From Intestinibaculum porci (lineage in GTDB: Bacteria; Bacillota_I; Bacilli_A; Erysipelotrichales; Coprobacillaceae): a stretch of 64,000 nt of DNA. The notes under the pieces were generated by a model that ran no database searches, was not told where the DNA came from, and was given only the letters and a program-made list of their open reading frames with translations. Below are positions 27,112-36,852 of the stretch, in pieces. The position numbers were made by a program, and so were the translations under genes. Numbering within the stretch: the stretch's first letter is position 1; the number at the start of each line of letters is the position of its first letter. The stretch covers positions 2,294,001 to 2,358,000 of the forward strand of contig NZ_AP019309.1 of assembly GCF_003925875.1 (NCBI RefSeq), written 5' to 3'.

Positions 27112-27612
27112 CTAAATAAGAATTCGATAAGGCAGTTTCGTCATAACCTTTACTGAATCTGCACGATAATAAATATAATAGTCATATACTCCTGCAGGAA
27201 GTTTTGATCGATTAATATAAGCAGTAAAGCCACTCTCTAAATATTCCTGAGGATTGACAATACGTTTACGTAAATATGTATCAACATCATTTCGATTCTG
27301 ACGAATTGTATTCATCTTATAGAACATATGCGTATTTTTGCTGACAAGAAAAACCTGCATTTCTTTACACTCTGAAGCTTTGGCATTATCTAAAGCAAAC
27401 CAGCCTCGACAAGTTATCTTTTGATCCGTGACAGTATAATCTTCAAAAGCAAAATGGTTAAGCTGATTTAAATCAAATTCATCATATGTCTTTGAATCAA
27501 AAACGTAATTATCATGAGGTAACGATTTATACATCCTGGCAATGACAACCAGACAAACAGTCAGAATAACGACCATAAGAGTCCGCAGGATATAATTTAA
27601 TTTATTATTCAC
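27112..27612 (-). CDS. Membrane-anchored protein of unknown function
   Basis: 166 residues from a GTG at 27612, chosen because AGGAGG lies seven bases before it; an in-frame ATG at 27633 has no ribosome site. One membrane helix (residues 9-28, LRTLMVVILTVCLVVIARMY) anchors a beta-rich outer domain containing FEDYTVTDQKITCRGWFAL and AGVYDYYIYYRADSVKVMTK, which may be an immunoglobulin-like sandwich. The start overlaps the end of the Wzy-like polymerase gene, so the two are translationally coupled. It could be a polymerase partner or chain-length factor (inference). I recognise no family. Confidence 0.8.
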   Translation of the reverse strand: MNNKLNYILRTLMVVILTVCLVVIARMYKSLPHDNYVFDSKTYDEFDLNQLNHFAFEDYTVTDQKITCRGWFALDNAKASECKEMQVFLVSKNTHMFYKMNTIRQNRNDVDTYLRKRIVNPQEYLESGFTAYINRSKLPAGVYDYYIYYRADSVKVMTKLPYRILI

Positions 27613-28825
27613 TTTGAACCCTCCTATTTGCATTATATATTTCTCTTAAGCCATAGAACATTAAAATGTACATAACTGATTCAGCACTCATCATGCCAGC
27701 TGAAAACATAGACAAAAAGACAATTATGAAACTTATGAACAGTTCATAATGCATTTTCTTCTGATAGAAATGAAAAATACTAAAGTACATCATGATAATT
27801 GTAATGATAAATGGGACAAAACCAATGAGAATCAGCAACTGTAAAAAGCCTGCATCAACATAGTTTGAACCAAACAAATTGGTGATATTCACCTGGGAAC
27901 CGCCATTACCATACATTGAGAACTTCACCCCAAAAGGATATAATCCATAGTTAATCAGATCCGCATAAACCTGAGAGAGGCGGCTTGATAAAACCTTATC
28001 AATTTTAACAAAAATACCACCGTAACGATAACATAATGTCAGTAGCAATGTCATAATACTTGCTAATGGCATAAAATGTACGAACAATGTTTCTATTGCT
28101 AAGAAAACTTTTTTGAAACGGTCAATCAGACGATAGTGTTTCATAATTGCTAAAAGAGCGAATCCTAATTCAAGGAAGAAATATGTACGTGTATCAGTTA
28201 AGAGGTTAATCAACAGCGATGAGAATACCAGCATGAATATCTCTTCAAACCTCAAGTCAAAACGCTTCAGGCAACAGTAGTATAGTGTCGCAAAACCAAA
28301 AATACCAGATATTCTTGTCGTATAGTCAAACCCTAAGGCATAACGCATTGTTTCACCACGCAAAGTCATGAGGTTCGTCAAAATGCCCAGGGCACAAAGC
28401 AATGGAATAAAAATACATACGCCAAAGAACAAATAACAGCGAACCTTGAGATTCTTTCTCAGTGAAATATGCGATAATGTAAATCCGATCAGCAAATCTG
28501 TTAAATACAAATATGATCCATAGACAAAGACATTTATTCCCATAGAAACAGCGAGAATCAAAAATCCTACCATAATCATTATCTGCTTTAAAGAATGCTT
28601 ATCCTTAAGATATCCCATTCCTAGCCTAATAGTTTGTAGGGCAAAATAGATAGCCCCTAACATTCTTAAGAGCTGAAACCCTTTATCAGTAATCGGCCAT
28701 TGAGTTCCAAAGGTCGTATAAGCACCAATGCGACCGATATAATAGAGAATAAAGATTAAAAAAGTGATCCTCTCATTGGCAAGAATTACAAGAAGATTTT
28801 GTTTCAAATGATTTAATTTATTCAT
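27605..28825 (-). CDS. Wzy-like polysaccharide polymerase
   Basis: 406 residues, almost entirely hydrophobic with about ten to twelve membrane helices, for example FLIFILYYIGRIGAYTTFGT at the start. A large outer loop near residues 285-320 contains YPFGVKFSMYGNGGSQVNIT and NYVDAGFLQLLILIGFVP. The DAGF/GxxxY-type loop and the flanking helices are typical of O-antigen or capsule polymerases, which lack strict signatures, so the call leans on topology and position. It sits directly after the flippase gene (6-base gap), as expected for a Wzx/Wzy-dependent pathway. Confidence 0.78.
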   Translation of the reverse strand: MNKLNHLKQNLLVILANERITFLIFILYYIGRIGAYTTFGTQWPITDKGFQLLRMLGAIYFALQTIRLGMGYLKDKHSLKQIMIMVGFLILAVSMGINVFVYGSYLYLTDLLIGFTLSHISLRKNLKVRCYLFFGVCIFIPLLCALGILTNLMTLRGETMRYALGFDYTTRISGIFGFATLYYCCLKRFDLRFEEIFMLVFSSLLINLLTDTRTYFFLELGFALLAIMKHYRLIDRFKKVFLAIETLFVHFMPLASIMTLLLTLCYRYGGIFVKIDKVLSSRLSQVYADLINYGLYPFGVKFSMYGNGGSQVNITNLFGSNYVDAGFLQLLILIGFVPFIITIIMMYFSIFHFYQKKMHYELFISFIIVFLSMFSAGMMSAESVMYILMFYGLREIYNANRRVQSE

Positions 28826-28831
28826 TCCTGA

Positions 28832-30304
28832 CTATCCTTTCGCTTTTTTCTTATTCTTTGCTACTTTTAATAATATCTTACCAGTATCCATGAAGCTATC
28901 TTTAAGCATGAATAAAATACCAACATAGACCATAACACCGACAATAATCATTAAAAGCAGGGAAATCACTTGCTGATGAATTAGCAATCTCACTAGCATG
29001 ATAGCACCAAACATACAGCTGCCAGCAATCAGTTTCTTCCAGCCTCTGGTGAAAATATCTTTCCATGTAAGATAGCCGGCATCATTTTTGACATAAAAGA
29101 AAGTAATTACAACTTCGGCAATCACGGTAGCGATTGCAGCCCCATAGCTTTGCAAAAATGGGATCATAAAACTATTTAAAATAAAGTTTGTAATGGCACC
29201 AATAATAATATACTTAGCACTCTCTTTTCGACGTCCGCTTGGCGTATAATATTGGGCTCCTAAGCAGTTACTAATCCCGATGATGACTACTACAGGGGCC
29301 ATAATAATCAACAGTTCAGCTGTTTTATCCCAATGCTTGCCAAAGAAAACAGGTACAAATACATGTGCTACTCCAGCTAGACCAAAAAGAAAACCAATGC
29401 CCATGAATAAGACATAGTCAATTGAATTACGAATGCCTTCTTTAATTTCATCAAATCGTTCTTGCGCATAAAGAAAAGAAATACGCGAAGTCATAACACT
29501 GTTTAATGCTACAAAAGTTAATGTTTTCGTCATATCAAGAACTTTATTTGCATTTTCATAGAAACCATTTTCCTTCGCATTTCTGGTTATAACCCAAATC
29601 ATTGTCTTATCCATAACATTATAGACACTTGTTGCAATGGTAGGAATGAAGTAAACAAGCGTTTCATGGAAATGTTTCTTTAATGTAACTGTCTTAAAAT
29701 CAATTTTATGAACAAACTTATGCAAGCCTGTCCACATGCCTACATTTCCTGCGAAATTCTGGAAAGCCATAATAAACATATAAACCAGCAAATCACTTGG
29801 TTTCTTGACAAAGATAAATAAAGCGATCACACTAGCAATTTTAAAAAATGAGTTCCATCCGACAGTATACTGAAATTTTTCAATGCCTGCATAAAACCAG
29901 GAAATATCAAACATAACTGCCAGCAGGTTAAAAGTAAGAACCAGATAGTAACCGCGATATTGCGTATTAAACATTGTAAAGATAGCCCATACGACAATTG
30001 AAATCGTAGTTGTAATCACCGATAAAATTTCAATTTCCCAGAATAGCTGTGAACGCTGGTTTTCATCATGACGAACACGCGCAATCTCCCGCGTTCCATA
30101 AGTGACTGTCCCAAGTCCGCCAAATAACGTAAAATACATTGCTATTGAATTTGTAGCACTATAAATACCAAGATTGGCAACCCCTAAAACACGAGAAACA
30201 TAGGGAGCTGTAATGAAAGGCGTGATAATCTTAAGAATCTGATAAAACATACTCAAAGCGAGATTTTTCTTTAAACTTGTCCTCTTTAAACTAGATTTCT
30301 TCAT
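28832..30304 (-). CDS. Wzx-like oligosaccharide flippase (MOP family)
   Basis: 490 residues with about fourteen membrane helices. The N-terminus KKNLALSMFYQILKIITPFI and TAPYVSRVLGVANLGIYSAT is the standard start of polysaccharide flippases of the MATE-like MOP superfamily. A middle segment WVITRNAKENGFYENANKVL and the later CLGAQYYTPSGRRKESAKYI also fit. It should carry undecaprenyl-diphosphate-linked repeat units across the membrane for the Wzy-like protein encoded next. The next gene upstream, a GT2, ends 11 bases before its start. Confidence 0.92.
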   Translation of the reverse strand: MKKSSLKRTSLKKNLALSMFYQILKIITPFITAPYVSRVLGVANLGIYSATNSIAMYFTLFGGLGTVTYGTREIARVRHDENQRSQLFWEIEILSVITTTISIVVWAIFTMFNTQYRGYYLVLTFNLLAVMFDISWFYAGIEKFQYTVGWNSFFKIASVIALFIFVKKPSDLLVYMFIMAFQNFAGNVGMWTGLHKFVHKIDFKTVTLKKHFHETLVYFIPTIATSVYNVMDKTMIWVITRNAKENGFYENANKVLDMTKTLTFVALNSVMTSRISFLYAQERFDEIKEGIRNSIDYVLFMGIGFLFGLAGVAHVFVPVFFGKHWDKTAELLIIMAPVVVIIGISNCLGAQYYTPSGRRKESAKYIIIGAITNFILNSFMIPFLQSYGAAIATVIAEVVITFFYVKNDAGYLTWKDIFTRGWKKLIAGSCMFGAIMLVRLLIHQQVISLLLMIIVGVMVYVGILFMLKDSFMDTGKILLKVAKNKKKAKG

Positions 30305-30315
30305 TACTAGATCCT

Positions 30316-31218
30316 CTAGCGTTTATTTACATATTCGATTGGGGGATTGAAATGCTTCCCTTGACGAACACCTTTCATCATAACGCGAATTCTTTTCCAC
30401 TTTCCATTTTTGCTATGTTTTAATATTTGCAGGAATTTTCTAAGGACATAGATTTTGTATTTACTTTGAATTCCAACCATCCGATAATTATATGCCCTAT
30501 TTCTAAATGCATACACATACCGTGATAATCGATCCGTATCATCAGTTACAATATCCGCGTCTGCATTCGTTACAATACGATGCTCGACCTTTGCATCACT
30601 GACAAGATAGCCAGGAGCAATTTTATTACAACGCCAGCAATAATTCGTATCATCACTCCAGATGAAGAATTCTTTAATTGGTAATCCAACCTTTTCAACA
30701 ATTTCTCTATTGGTAAAAAAACCAACAAATGTGGCTCTTTGAATACGAATAAGTCCATCATATGAAAGATTGGCATCCTGCATCCAGTCATCAGCGATCT
30801 GTGGCGCATTCATTTTACAAGGCGAGCCATCGCGCCAGTAAACATAATTTGATAAATAACTGTATTTTCCTTTCATGAATTCACTAGCTTTTACCAATTT
30901 TTCTAATGCATCAGGTTCAGCAATAGAATCATCATCCATCATCCAAAAATACTTATACCCTTTTTCATAGGCAGTTTTGAGTCCATAATTAAAGCCGCCA
31001 GCTCCACCAAGATTTTTACCCGTATTGAAATAAATAATATCTCCGCGCTCGACATAGGGTTTTAACTGTTCTTCAGTATCGTCTGTAGACGCATTATTAA
31101 TAATTAAAATATCCGCATTGCGATATGTCTGGTTTAATAATGCGTCTATTGCCTGTAATAGCAGTTTTAGACGATTATATGTAACCAGTACTATTCCAAC
31201 TTTGTTCTCCGTTTCCAT
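30316..31218 (-). CDS. GT2 glycosyltransferase, galactofuranosyl/rhamnosyl type
   Basis: 300 residues. The GT-A fold is clear: VGIVLVTYNRLKLLLQAIDA, ILIINNASTDDTEE, and GGAGGFNYGLKTAYEKGY followed by the metal motif FWMMDDDSIAEPDA. EFFIWSDDTNYCWR holds the catalytic base region seen in the galactofuranosyl and rhamnosyl branch (GlfT2/RfbN type). With a UDP-galactopyranose mutase in the same operon, UDP-galactofuranose is a sensible donor (inference). No membrane segments are present. It acts on the inner face of the membrane on lipid-linked intermediates. Confidence 0.88.
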   Translation of the reverse strand: METENKVGIVLVTYNRLKLLLQAIDALLNQTYRNADILIINNASTDDTEEQLKPYVERGDIIYFNTGKNLGGAGGFNYGLKTAYEKGYKYFWMMDDDSIAEPDALEKLVKASEFMKGKYSYLSNYVYWRDGSPCKMNAPQIADDWMQDANLSYDGLIRIQRATFVGFFTNREIVEKVGLPIKEFFIWSDDTNYCWRCNKIAPGYLVSDAKVEHRIVTNADADIVTDDTDRLSRYVYAFRNRAYNYRMVGIQSKYKIYVLRKFLQILKHSKNGKWKRIRVMMKGVRQGKHFNPPIEYVNKR

Positions 31219-31268
31219 AGATCTCTCCTAACAAGCACTCTATAACAGCGTAAATGTTATTATGTGCT

Positions 31269-31664
31269 TTATTTTTCATTCAAATCAGATTTAATCTGTG
31301 TTGATGATATTTCTGGTGTGCGTGGCAAGTAAACGACCTCAATGCCTTCATCTTCTAAGAAATCGAATTTTCCCTTCCAGTCATCACCAATAACGAATGT
31401 ATCAATATGATAATCATGAACATCCTTTATTTTTTGATCCCAGCTCTCTTCAGGAATCACTAAATCTACATAACGAACCGCTTCTACTAAGGTTTTTCTT
31501 TTCTCATATGAAAAATAACATTTCTTTGACTTACATTTATCATTAAATTCATCTGTTGATACGGCTACAATTAGGTAATCGCCCAATTCTTTTGCGCGCC
31601 GTAGTAAATTGATATGTCCATAATGCAACATATCAAATGTTCCATAAGTAATAACTCTTTTCAT
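31269..31664 (-). CDS. tagD: Glycerol-3-phosphate cytidylyltransferase
   Basis: 131 residues, exactly the size of Tag[21 protein letters not shown] carries the HxGH motif, and [11 protein letters not shown] is the second conserved site. It converts CTP and glycerol-3-phosphate to CDP-glycerol and diphosphate. It is very similar along its whole length to the C-terminal half of the GpsA-TagD fusion in the same operon, for example [11 protein letters not shown] and [12 protein letters not shown], so one copy arose from the other. No glycerol-phosphate polymerase (TagF) is present in the window, so the product probably feeds LicD-type decoration (inference). Confidence 0.95.
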   Translation of the reverse strand: MKRVITYGTFDMLHYGHINLLRRAKELGDYLIVAVSTDEFNDKCKSKKCYFSYEKRKTLVEAVRYVDLVIPEESWDQKIKDVHDYHIDTFVIGDDWKGKFDFLEDEGIEVVYLPRTPEISSTQIKSDLNEK

Positions 31665-31766
31665 TGTTTTTCCTTCTCCATCATAACTATCTAATTTATG
31701 AAATTTATAAACACTACTTTATATTTATATTATTGAATACTGATTGTATAGGCTTGTACTTTAACA

Positions 31767-32585
31767 CTATTCATAAGGTCCAAAATCAAGTTTTAAGATC
31801 GTATGCTTGTTTTGGGCTGACTTAGGAGGAATCTGCATATAATCATGATAGAAGCTTGTTAAATAGCCATCATAATCTTTAAAGCCAGGTAACTGTAAAT
31901 CTTCAAAAGGATAGTAAACAATCTCTTTGGTATAGGCATAAGGAATAATTTCCTTAAAATAACCATAACTGCCTTGCGCTGTGACGATTTGATCAGTAGG
32001 CTGATCATTCACATGGCCATAGATTTCTTTCTTTTTATTGACCATATGCTTACGGCTAAAGAAATGAGAGGCAAAACGTAAAGTTTTACGAATGACTTCT
32101 TTATGATTCAAAATGGAATCATTCCCGCATTTAAAATCTAACATCGCATTCCATAAGAAACGCTGTTTCTGGGCTTTTTTCTGCGCCTGCGGATCTTCAG
32201 GAACGAAGTCCATCGGGAAAAGATCAATGAAGATCCCATCCATACAGTCACAGTTACGCATGGTATATTCCTTAATATGAGTATTGACTAAGCGTAACTT
32301 GGCATAGGCTTTGGGATAATGATCATCACTATCTAACGTCTGCAGGAAAAAGACCTGTGGATCTAATTCTTGCGGTGCGACTTCTAAGAACTTTTCATAA
32401 TCTTTGCGCATCATGCCAAAATCCATGTCTTCATCCCATGGGATAAAACCTTTATGACGGATCGCGCCTAAGAGCGTCCCCGCTAACATGAAATACTTAA
32501 GATCATATTTCTGACAAATGCGATCTAACTCTTTCGCTAAGAGAAGTTCGACTTTATGTAATTTTTGCATTGGAAATTCACTCAT
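31767..32585 (-). CDS. LicD-family phosphotransferase, second copy
   Basis: 272 residues. LDRICQKYDLKYFMLAGTLL and GAIRHKGFIPWDEDMDFGMM form the LicD core with the acidic metal site. DGIFIDLFPMDFVPEDPQAQ follows as usual. It starts inside the stop of the preceding LicD gene (ATGA overlap), so the two form a coupled pair. It ends about 100 bases before the TagD gene, a wider gap than elsewhere in the operon, in which I see no terminator. CDP-glycerol is the likeliest donor given its neighbours (inference). Confidence 0.88.
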   Translation of the reverse strand: MSEFPMQKLHKVELLLAKELDRICQKYDLKYFMLAGTLLGAIRHKGFIPWDEDMDFGMMRKDYEKFLEVAPQELDPQVFFLQTLDSDDHYPKAYAKLRLVNTHIKEYTMRNCDCMDGIFIDLFPMDFVPEDPQAQKKAQKQRFLWNAMLDFKCGNDSILNHKEVIRKTLRFASHFFSRKHMVNKKKEIYGHVNDQPTDQIVTAQGSYGYFKEIIPYAYTKEIVYYPFEDLQLPGFKDYDGYLTSFYHDYMQIPPKSAQNKHTILKLDFGPYE

Positions 32586-33499
32586 TTGTCTTCTCCTTCT
32601 CCTAAGTCTAAAGCCATTAATGGGTGCTGTTCACGTTTTTCAACCGGCGGCACTTCCATATAGGTTTTGCCATAAAGGGCTAATAAATAAGGCACCGGAT
32701 CTTCTGGAATATTGGCTTTGATCGTTTCAAAAGGCACTTCTTTCACTTTTAATAAGTGATCACGTTCCTGCATTTCGCCAAAGTAATGCTTGCGGCCGCT
32801 AGGAATCGTCACATATTTGGAATGATCATTGTGGCAGAGCGAATAAATAGAAATGGTGCGTCTGGTTAAATGATCTAAGGACATAAAACGCAAGAAAGAA
32901 CCGATTTTTGCTTTCTTTTCAAATGTCTTTAAAGCTTCCCCTTCTTTGACATACTTTTTGATTTCTGGCAAGTCTTCATACGTCTTTCGACAAGTCAACA
33001 TATAGCCATAAGCCAGACAAAGCATCCCATGCAGTTTTCTTAAAACCGCATTGTTTGGCGTATTTTCGACGACAAATAAATCCATTGTAATGCCTGAATC
33101 TTCTTTATCTAATTCATTGAAGGAACGATAAACTGTCCCCTTCTTTTTCATTTGGGCTAATGACATCCCATGTCCTTTGGCATCTTCTGGAGCATATAAG
33201 TTATACTTATCCCCAAGCGCCTGAGGAAAGACTTTTTTTAGTTTATTAAAGTCTTTCCGTGAAATATTAATATCAACATCATCATCCCAGGGAATAAAGC
33301 CTTGATGACGTACTGCCCCTAAAATCGAGCCGCCAGATAAGGAATAATTGATATTATTATCTTTACAGGCTTCAATAAAATCGCTTAACATGCCAAGGAT
33401 GACGTGCTGCAGCTTTTTCAGTGTTTCGCCTTTGACATAAATCACTTTATCCTCATCAAAACCCATCTTAAGAACTTTAAATCCGTCTTTTTCTGCCAT
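32582..33499 (-). CDS. LicD-family phosphotransferase, first copy
   Basis: 305 residues. ACKDNNINYSLSGGSILGAV and RHQGFIPWDDDVDINISRKD show the LicD core with DDDVD as metal site. GITMDLFVVENTPNNAVLRK follows. A Lys-rich middle part (KKYVKEGEALKTFEKKAKIG) distinguishes it from the other two copies. It lies 15 bases after glf and overlaps the second LicD gene. The three LicD proteins differ clearly outside the core, so they probably modify different positions or sugars (inference). Confidence 0.88.
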   Translation of the reverse strand: MAEKDGFKVLKMGFDEDKVIYVKGETLKKLQHVILGMLSDFIEACKDNNINYSLSGGSILGAVRHQGFIPWDDDVDINISRKDFNKLKKVFPQALGDKYNLYAPEDAKGHGMSLAQMKKKGTVYRSFNELDKEDSGITMDLFVVENTPNNAVLRKLHGMLCLAYGYMLTCRKTYEDLPEIKKYVKEGEALKTFEKKAKIGSFLRFMSLDHLTRRTISIYSLCHNDHSKYVTIPSGRKHYFGEMQERDHLLKVKEVPFETIKANIPEDPVPYLLALYGKTYMEVPPVEKREQHPLMALDLGEGEDK

Positions 33500-33513
33500 G
33501 TCGCAACCTCACA

Positions 33514-34620
33514 TTACTGTAATTCTTTTTTGACGCAGTCTAACGCTACGGCAATCGTATCATCCATATCGAAATATTTATACATGCCTAAACGACCGCC
33601 AAAGATCACTTTGCCATCTTGATCACTTAAGGCTTTATACTTAGCATATAAGCTATTGTTCTTGTCATCGTTCATCGCATAGTATGGTTCATCACCTTTA
33701 TGCCATGTGGCTGGATATTCACGGGTGATAACGGTTTTTGGCTGGGTGCCAAATTCGAAGTGTTTATGTTCAATAATACGCGTATAAGGGATTTCGTATT
33801 CTTCGTAGTTAACAACTGCATTCCCCTGATAGTTTTCTTCATCTAAGACTTCTGTTTCAAAGCGTAATGAACGATATTCTAATTCACCAAACTGATAGTT
33901 GTAGAATTCATCAATCATCCCCGTATAAACAATCTTATCAGCGATGTTTTCTAATTCTTCACGATGCGCTAAGAAATCCGTATTGAGACGCACTTCAATG
34001 TCCTCTAACATCTTATCAATGATCTGCGTGTAACCACCCATTGGAATACCCTGATAAGCATCATTGAAGTAGTTATTATCATAGGTAAATCTAAACGGTA
34101 AACGTTTGATAATAAAGGCTGGTAATTCGCTGCATGGACGGCCCCACTGTTTCTGCGTATAGCCTTTCACGAAGATTTCATAGATTTCTTTTCCGCCTAA
34201 GGAAATCGCCTGTTCTTCTAAGTTCTTTGGCTGTTTAATACCTGCTTCTTCAATGGCGGCCGCAATTTTTGCTTTCGCTTCTTTTGGTGTTCTAACATCA
34301 GGCCAAAGTTTAGAGAAGGTATTCATATTGAATGGTAAGTTATACACCTGTCCTTTATAGTAAGCGATTGGACTGTTGGTATAACGGTTGAATTCTGCAA
34401 ACTGCTGGATATAGTTCCAGACTTCTTTGTTGGAAGTATGGAAGATATGGGCACCATACATATGGACATTAATGCCTTCCACTTCTTTGGTATAGATATT
34501 CCCAGCCACATGATCTCGCTTATCAATGACTAAGACTTTCTTTCCTCTTTTGTTTGCCTCATAGGCGAAGATACTGCCAAATAAGCCAGCACCTACTACT
34601 AAATAATCATATTTTGCCAT
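33514..34620 (-). CDS. glf: UDP-galactopyranose mutase
   Basis: 368 residues, the usual length. DYLVVGAGLFGSIFAYEANK is the FAD-binding Rossmann start, DKRDHVAGNIYTKEVEGINV and MYGAHIFHTSNKEVWNYI are Glf hallmarks, and GYTQKQWGRPCSELP plus LPFRFTYDNNYFNDAYQGIP carry substrate contacts. The flavoenzyme interconverts UDP-galactopyranose and UDP-galactofuranose. Its presence says that the polymer made by this operon very likely contains galactofuranose. The DUF4422 transferase gene ends 12 bases before it. Confidence 0.97.
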   Translation of the reverse strand: MAKYDYLVVGAGLFGSIFAYEANKRGKKVLVIDKRDHVAGNIYTKEVEGINVHMYGAHIFHTSNKEVWNYIQQFAEFNRYTNSPIAYYKGQVYNLPFNMNTFSKLWPDVRTPKEAKAKIAAAIEEAGIKQPKNLEEQAISLGGKEIYEIFVKGYTQKQWGRPCSELPAFIIKRLPFRFTYDNNYFNDAYQGIPMGGYTQIIDKMLEDIEVRLNTDFLAHREELENIADKIVYTGMIDEFYNYQFGELEYRSLRFETEVLDEENYQGNAVVNYEEYEIPYTRIIEHKHFEFGTQPKTVITREYPATWHKGDEPYYAMNDDKNNSLYAKYKALSDQDGKVIFGGRLGMYKYFDMDDTIAVALDCVKKELQ

Positions 34621-34632
34621 AAACTTTTTCTC

Positions 34633-35409
34633 TTAAAAACTTTCTCCATATTTTTTATGAAAGAGCTTGGCTTTCAAAAAGCCGCTCACTTTCGCTACTT
34701 TATTGATCTTCTCCATATAGATAAATGGCACTTCTTCATAGCTGTATCCCTTGGTCATCAGCCAAACGTCTAACAGACGTTCGGAAATACGGCCTGGGAA
34801 GCGGGCATGAAAAGCATTGTAGTCAACATCTTTAAATTCATCATAAAGATCAAAGATAATATCAAACATCCAGGTACAGTATTCATCAAACTTATCTTTC
34901 TTCATAATAAACATATTAAAGGCATGTTGACTGCGTTCCTGCATATGTTTATCAAAAGCCGCTAAGTAATCAGGATGCTTTTTCGCAATAATTTCCCGCA
35001 CCGCGTCTAGTGGTTCTCCCATCATCGTATGGGTATAATGATCATAAATCGTTTCAATGTAATACATACGACGTTTCGGAACAATGATATCCGTATGATC
35101 GAATAAAGCATCCGTTTCTTTTAACGTTAACACTTCATCAAAAGGATCTTTCGCCTTTTGTTGGCCTTTGAAATGACGGCGATAATGTGCTAAGCCGACA
35201 TAATCGGCATCTAAGTTTTTCCAAGCCCAGTATAATCCGGTTAATTCACAGAAATAAGGATTCAGAGTAGAAATGTTTTCGCCAACGTTATCACGCTGGT
35301 AGCCTAAATCCTCTTTTCCTTCACTGCCGACCTGTACTGGCAGATACATCGGATCATCGGGCATCCGATATTTTTTATGTGTTGCAATAATGACTTTGAT
35401 ATTTTTCAC
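34633..35409 (-). CDS. DUF4422 capsular polysaccharide glycosyltransferase
   Basis: 258 residues. IKVIIATHKKYRMPDDPMYL, LPVQVGSEGKEDLGYQRDNV, LTGLYWAWKNLDADYVGLAH and YRRHF are the conserved DUF4422 blocks. Proteins of this family occur almost only in capsule and exopolysaccharide clusters and act as cytoplasmic glycosyltransferases, often beside glf. It directly follows the initiating sugar-phosphate transferase (stop and start share a base), so it probably adds the second sugar to the lipid carrier (inference). No membrane segment. Confidence 0.9.
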   Translation of the reverse strand: MKNIKVIIATHKKYRMPDDPMYLPVQVGSEGKEDLGYQRDNVGENISTLNPYFCELTGLYWAWKNLDADYVGLAHYRRHFKGQQKAKDPFDEVLTLKETDALFDHTDIIVPKRRMYYIETIYDHYTHTMMGEPLDAVREIIAKKHPDYLAAFDKHMQERSQHAFNMFIMKKDKFDEYCTWMFDIIFDLYDEFKDVDYNAFHARFPGRISERLLDVWLMTKGYSYEEVPFIYMEKINKVAKVSGFLKAKLFHKKYGESF

Positions 35410-36803
35410 TAGCGTGCACCTTCTCCTGTTAAGACTCCCGTAATCGTTTTAATGACTATTTCCATATCGATTAAGATTGATTGATGATCTATATAATAAA
35501 GCTCTAGATCACAGCGTTCCGGATAATCGACATCACTGCGGCCATGGGATGCCCAGTAGCCGGTTAAGCCCGGGCGAACGGATAAGAATTTATCAACGCG
35601 ATCACCATACCATTCTAGTTCTTCTTTAATAACGGGACGCGGGCCGATCAGACTCATGTCTCCTTTCAGGATGTTAAAGAACTGTGGGAATTCATCTAAC
35701 GATGTTTTACGTAAAAATTTCCCTGCTGGAGTAATACGTGGATCATCTTTCAGCTTTGCAGAGCGGATCCATTCTTCTTTCACCGCGGGATCACTTTCTA
35801 ATAACTGTGCTAATACTTCATCAGCGTTCGTAACCATTGAACGGAACTTATAAATACCTAATGGCTGACCATTACGGCCGACCCGCATCTGTTTATAGAA
35901 AATAGGACCATGATCACCATGAACGAGATTGATAATTTTCACAATCAGGGCTAATGGGATGGTAATGATCGTACCAATAAGGGCAAAGAAAATGTCAATA
36001 GTACGCTTAATAAAGCGTGAGAAAATAGATACTTTATTACGTGAGGCACTGATTAACAGCAAGCCATCAGAATCATGAATAGAACTTGAGAAGTTCATCA
36101 TGTGGTTATCCTGAGGCATATACTGAATCGAATCACAAAGCGGAATGCAGTCTTTGATGACTAAATCAAAGGTTGCCTGATTCATAGTTGAGTCGGCAAT
36201 CGTGATCTGATCAACACGCTGCTCTTTAACGATCTTCGCTAAGTCCTGATAATCATAGATTGGGGCATCCGAGAAACGGTTCCAGTCTTCTCGTACTACG
36301 TTATCAAATTTTTGATCAAAGCGCGGATCGGTGTTGAGATTAACAAAGCCTAACACTTCGGTAATCGCAAAACGGTTATTATTATAGAGACGCGCATAAC
36401 GCAAAGAATCCTCGCTCGTCCCAATGACAATTGTTTTCTTTGTCAATAAGTGACGCATAATAATACGCAATGTACGATTAAGAATAATTGATACGAAGAA
36501 CATGATCATTGCCAAAATCATAATGTAACGACGTTTGTCGGTATGGGCAGAATATGGCATGATCACGGCAAAGGTAATCATATAAATGACTGTCGCCTGG
36601 AACACATGTTTGATTTCATCAAAGATCAGTTCATCTTTAATACTATAATGACCACAGAGGATCATATAAATCACATACAAGCCAATCGACTGCCTTAGTA
36701 ATTTCATATTGATATCCATCGCCACAAAAATGGCATAGAAAATAATACATTCGATGACCACTAGTAATACAGATAAAATTTTTCTATATACAGTATTTTT
36801 CAT
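35409..36803 (-). CDS. Initiating undecaprenyl-phosphate sugar-1-phosphate transferase (WbaP/CpsE type)
   Basis: 464 residues from ATG at 36803, preceded by AAAGGACTT; a longer frame to 36848 has no ribosome site and overlaps the -10 box. Four to five membrane helices fill residues 5-130, a Rossmann-like central domain follows (TIVIGTSEDSLRYARLYNNN), and the bacterial sugar transferase core starts near 259: FIKRTIDIFFALIGTIITIP, YKQMRVGRNGQPLGIYKFRS, LRKTSLDEFPQFFNILKGDM and SLIGPRPV. It puts the first sugar phosphate on undecaprenyl phosphate and so starts each repeat unit. It is the first gene of the operon. Confidence 0.95.
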   Translation of the reverse strand: MKNTVYRKILSVLLVVIECIIFYAIFVAMDINMKLLRQSIGLYVIYMILCGHYSIKDELIFDEIKHVFQATVIYMITFAVIMPYSAHTDKRRYIMILAMIMFFVSIILNRTLRIIMRHLLTKKTIVIGTSEDSLRYARLYNNNRFAITEVLGFVNLNTDPRFDQKFDNVVREDWNRFSDAPIYDYQDLAKIVKEQRVDQITIADSTMNQATFDLVIKDCIPLCDSIQYMPQDNHMMNFSSSIHDSDGLLLISASRNKVSIFSRFIKRTIDIFFALIGTIITIPLALIVKIINLVHGDHGPIFYKQMRVGRNGQPLGIYKFRSMVTNADEVLAQLLESDPAVKEEWIRSAKLKDDPRITPAGKFLRKTSLDEFPQFFNILKGDMSLIGPRPVIKEELEWYGDRVDKFLSVRPGLTGYWASHGRSDVDYPERCDLELYYIDHQSILIDMEIVIKTITGVLTGEGAR

Positions 36804-36846
36804 AATAAGTCCTTTTATAAATTGTCTGATTGATTTTTGCGTCACC

Positions 36847-36852
36847 ATTATA
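36847..36852 (-). promoter_or_regulatory. Probable -10 box of the polysaccharide operon
   Basis: A perfect TATAAT on the minus strand 44 bases before the first operon ATG. No convincing -35 box is visible, so an activator may be needed (inference). Confidence 0.5.
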
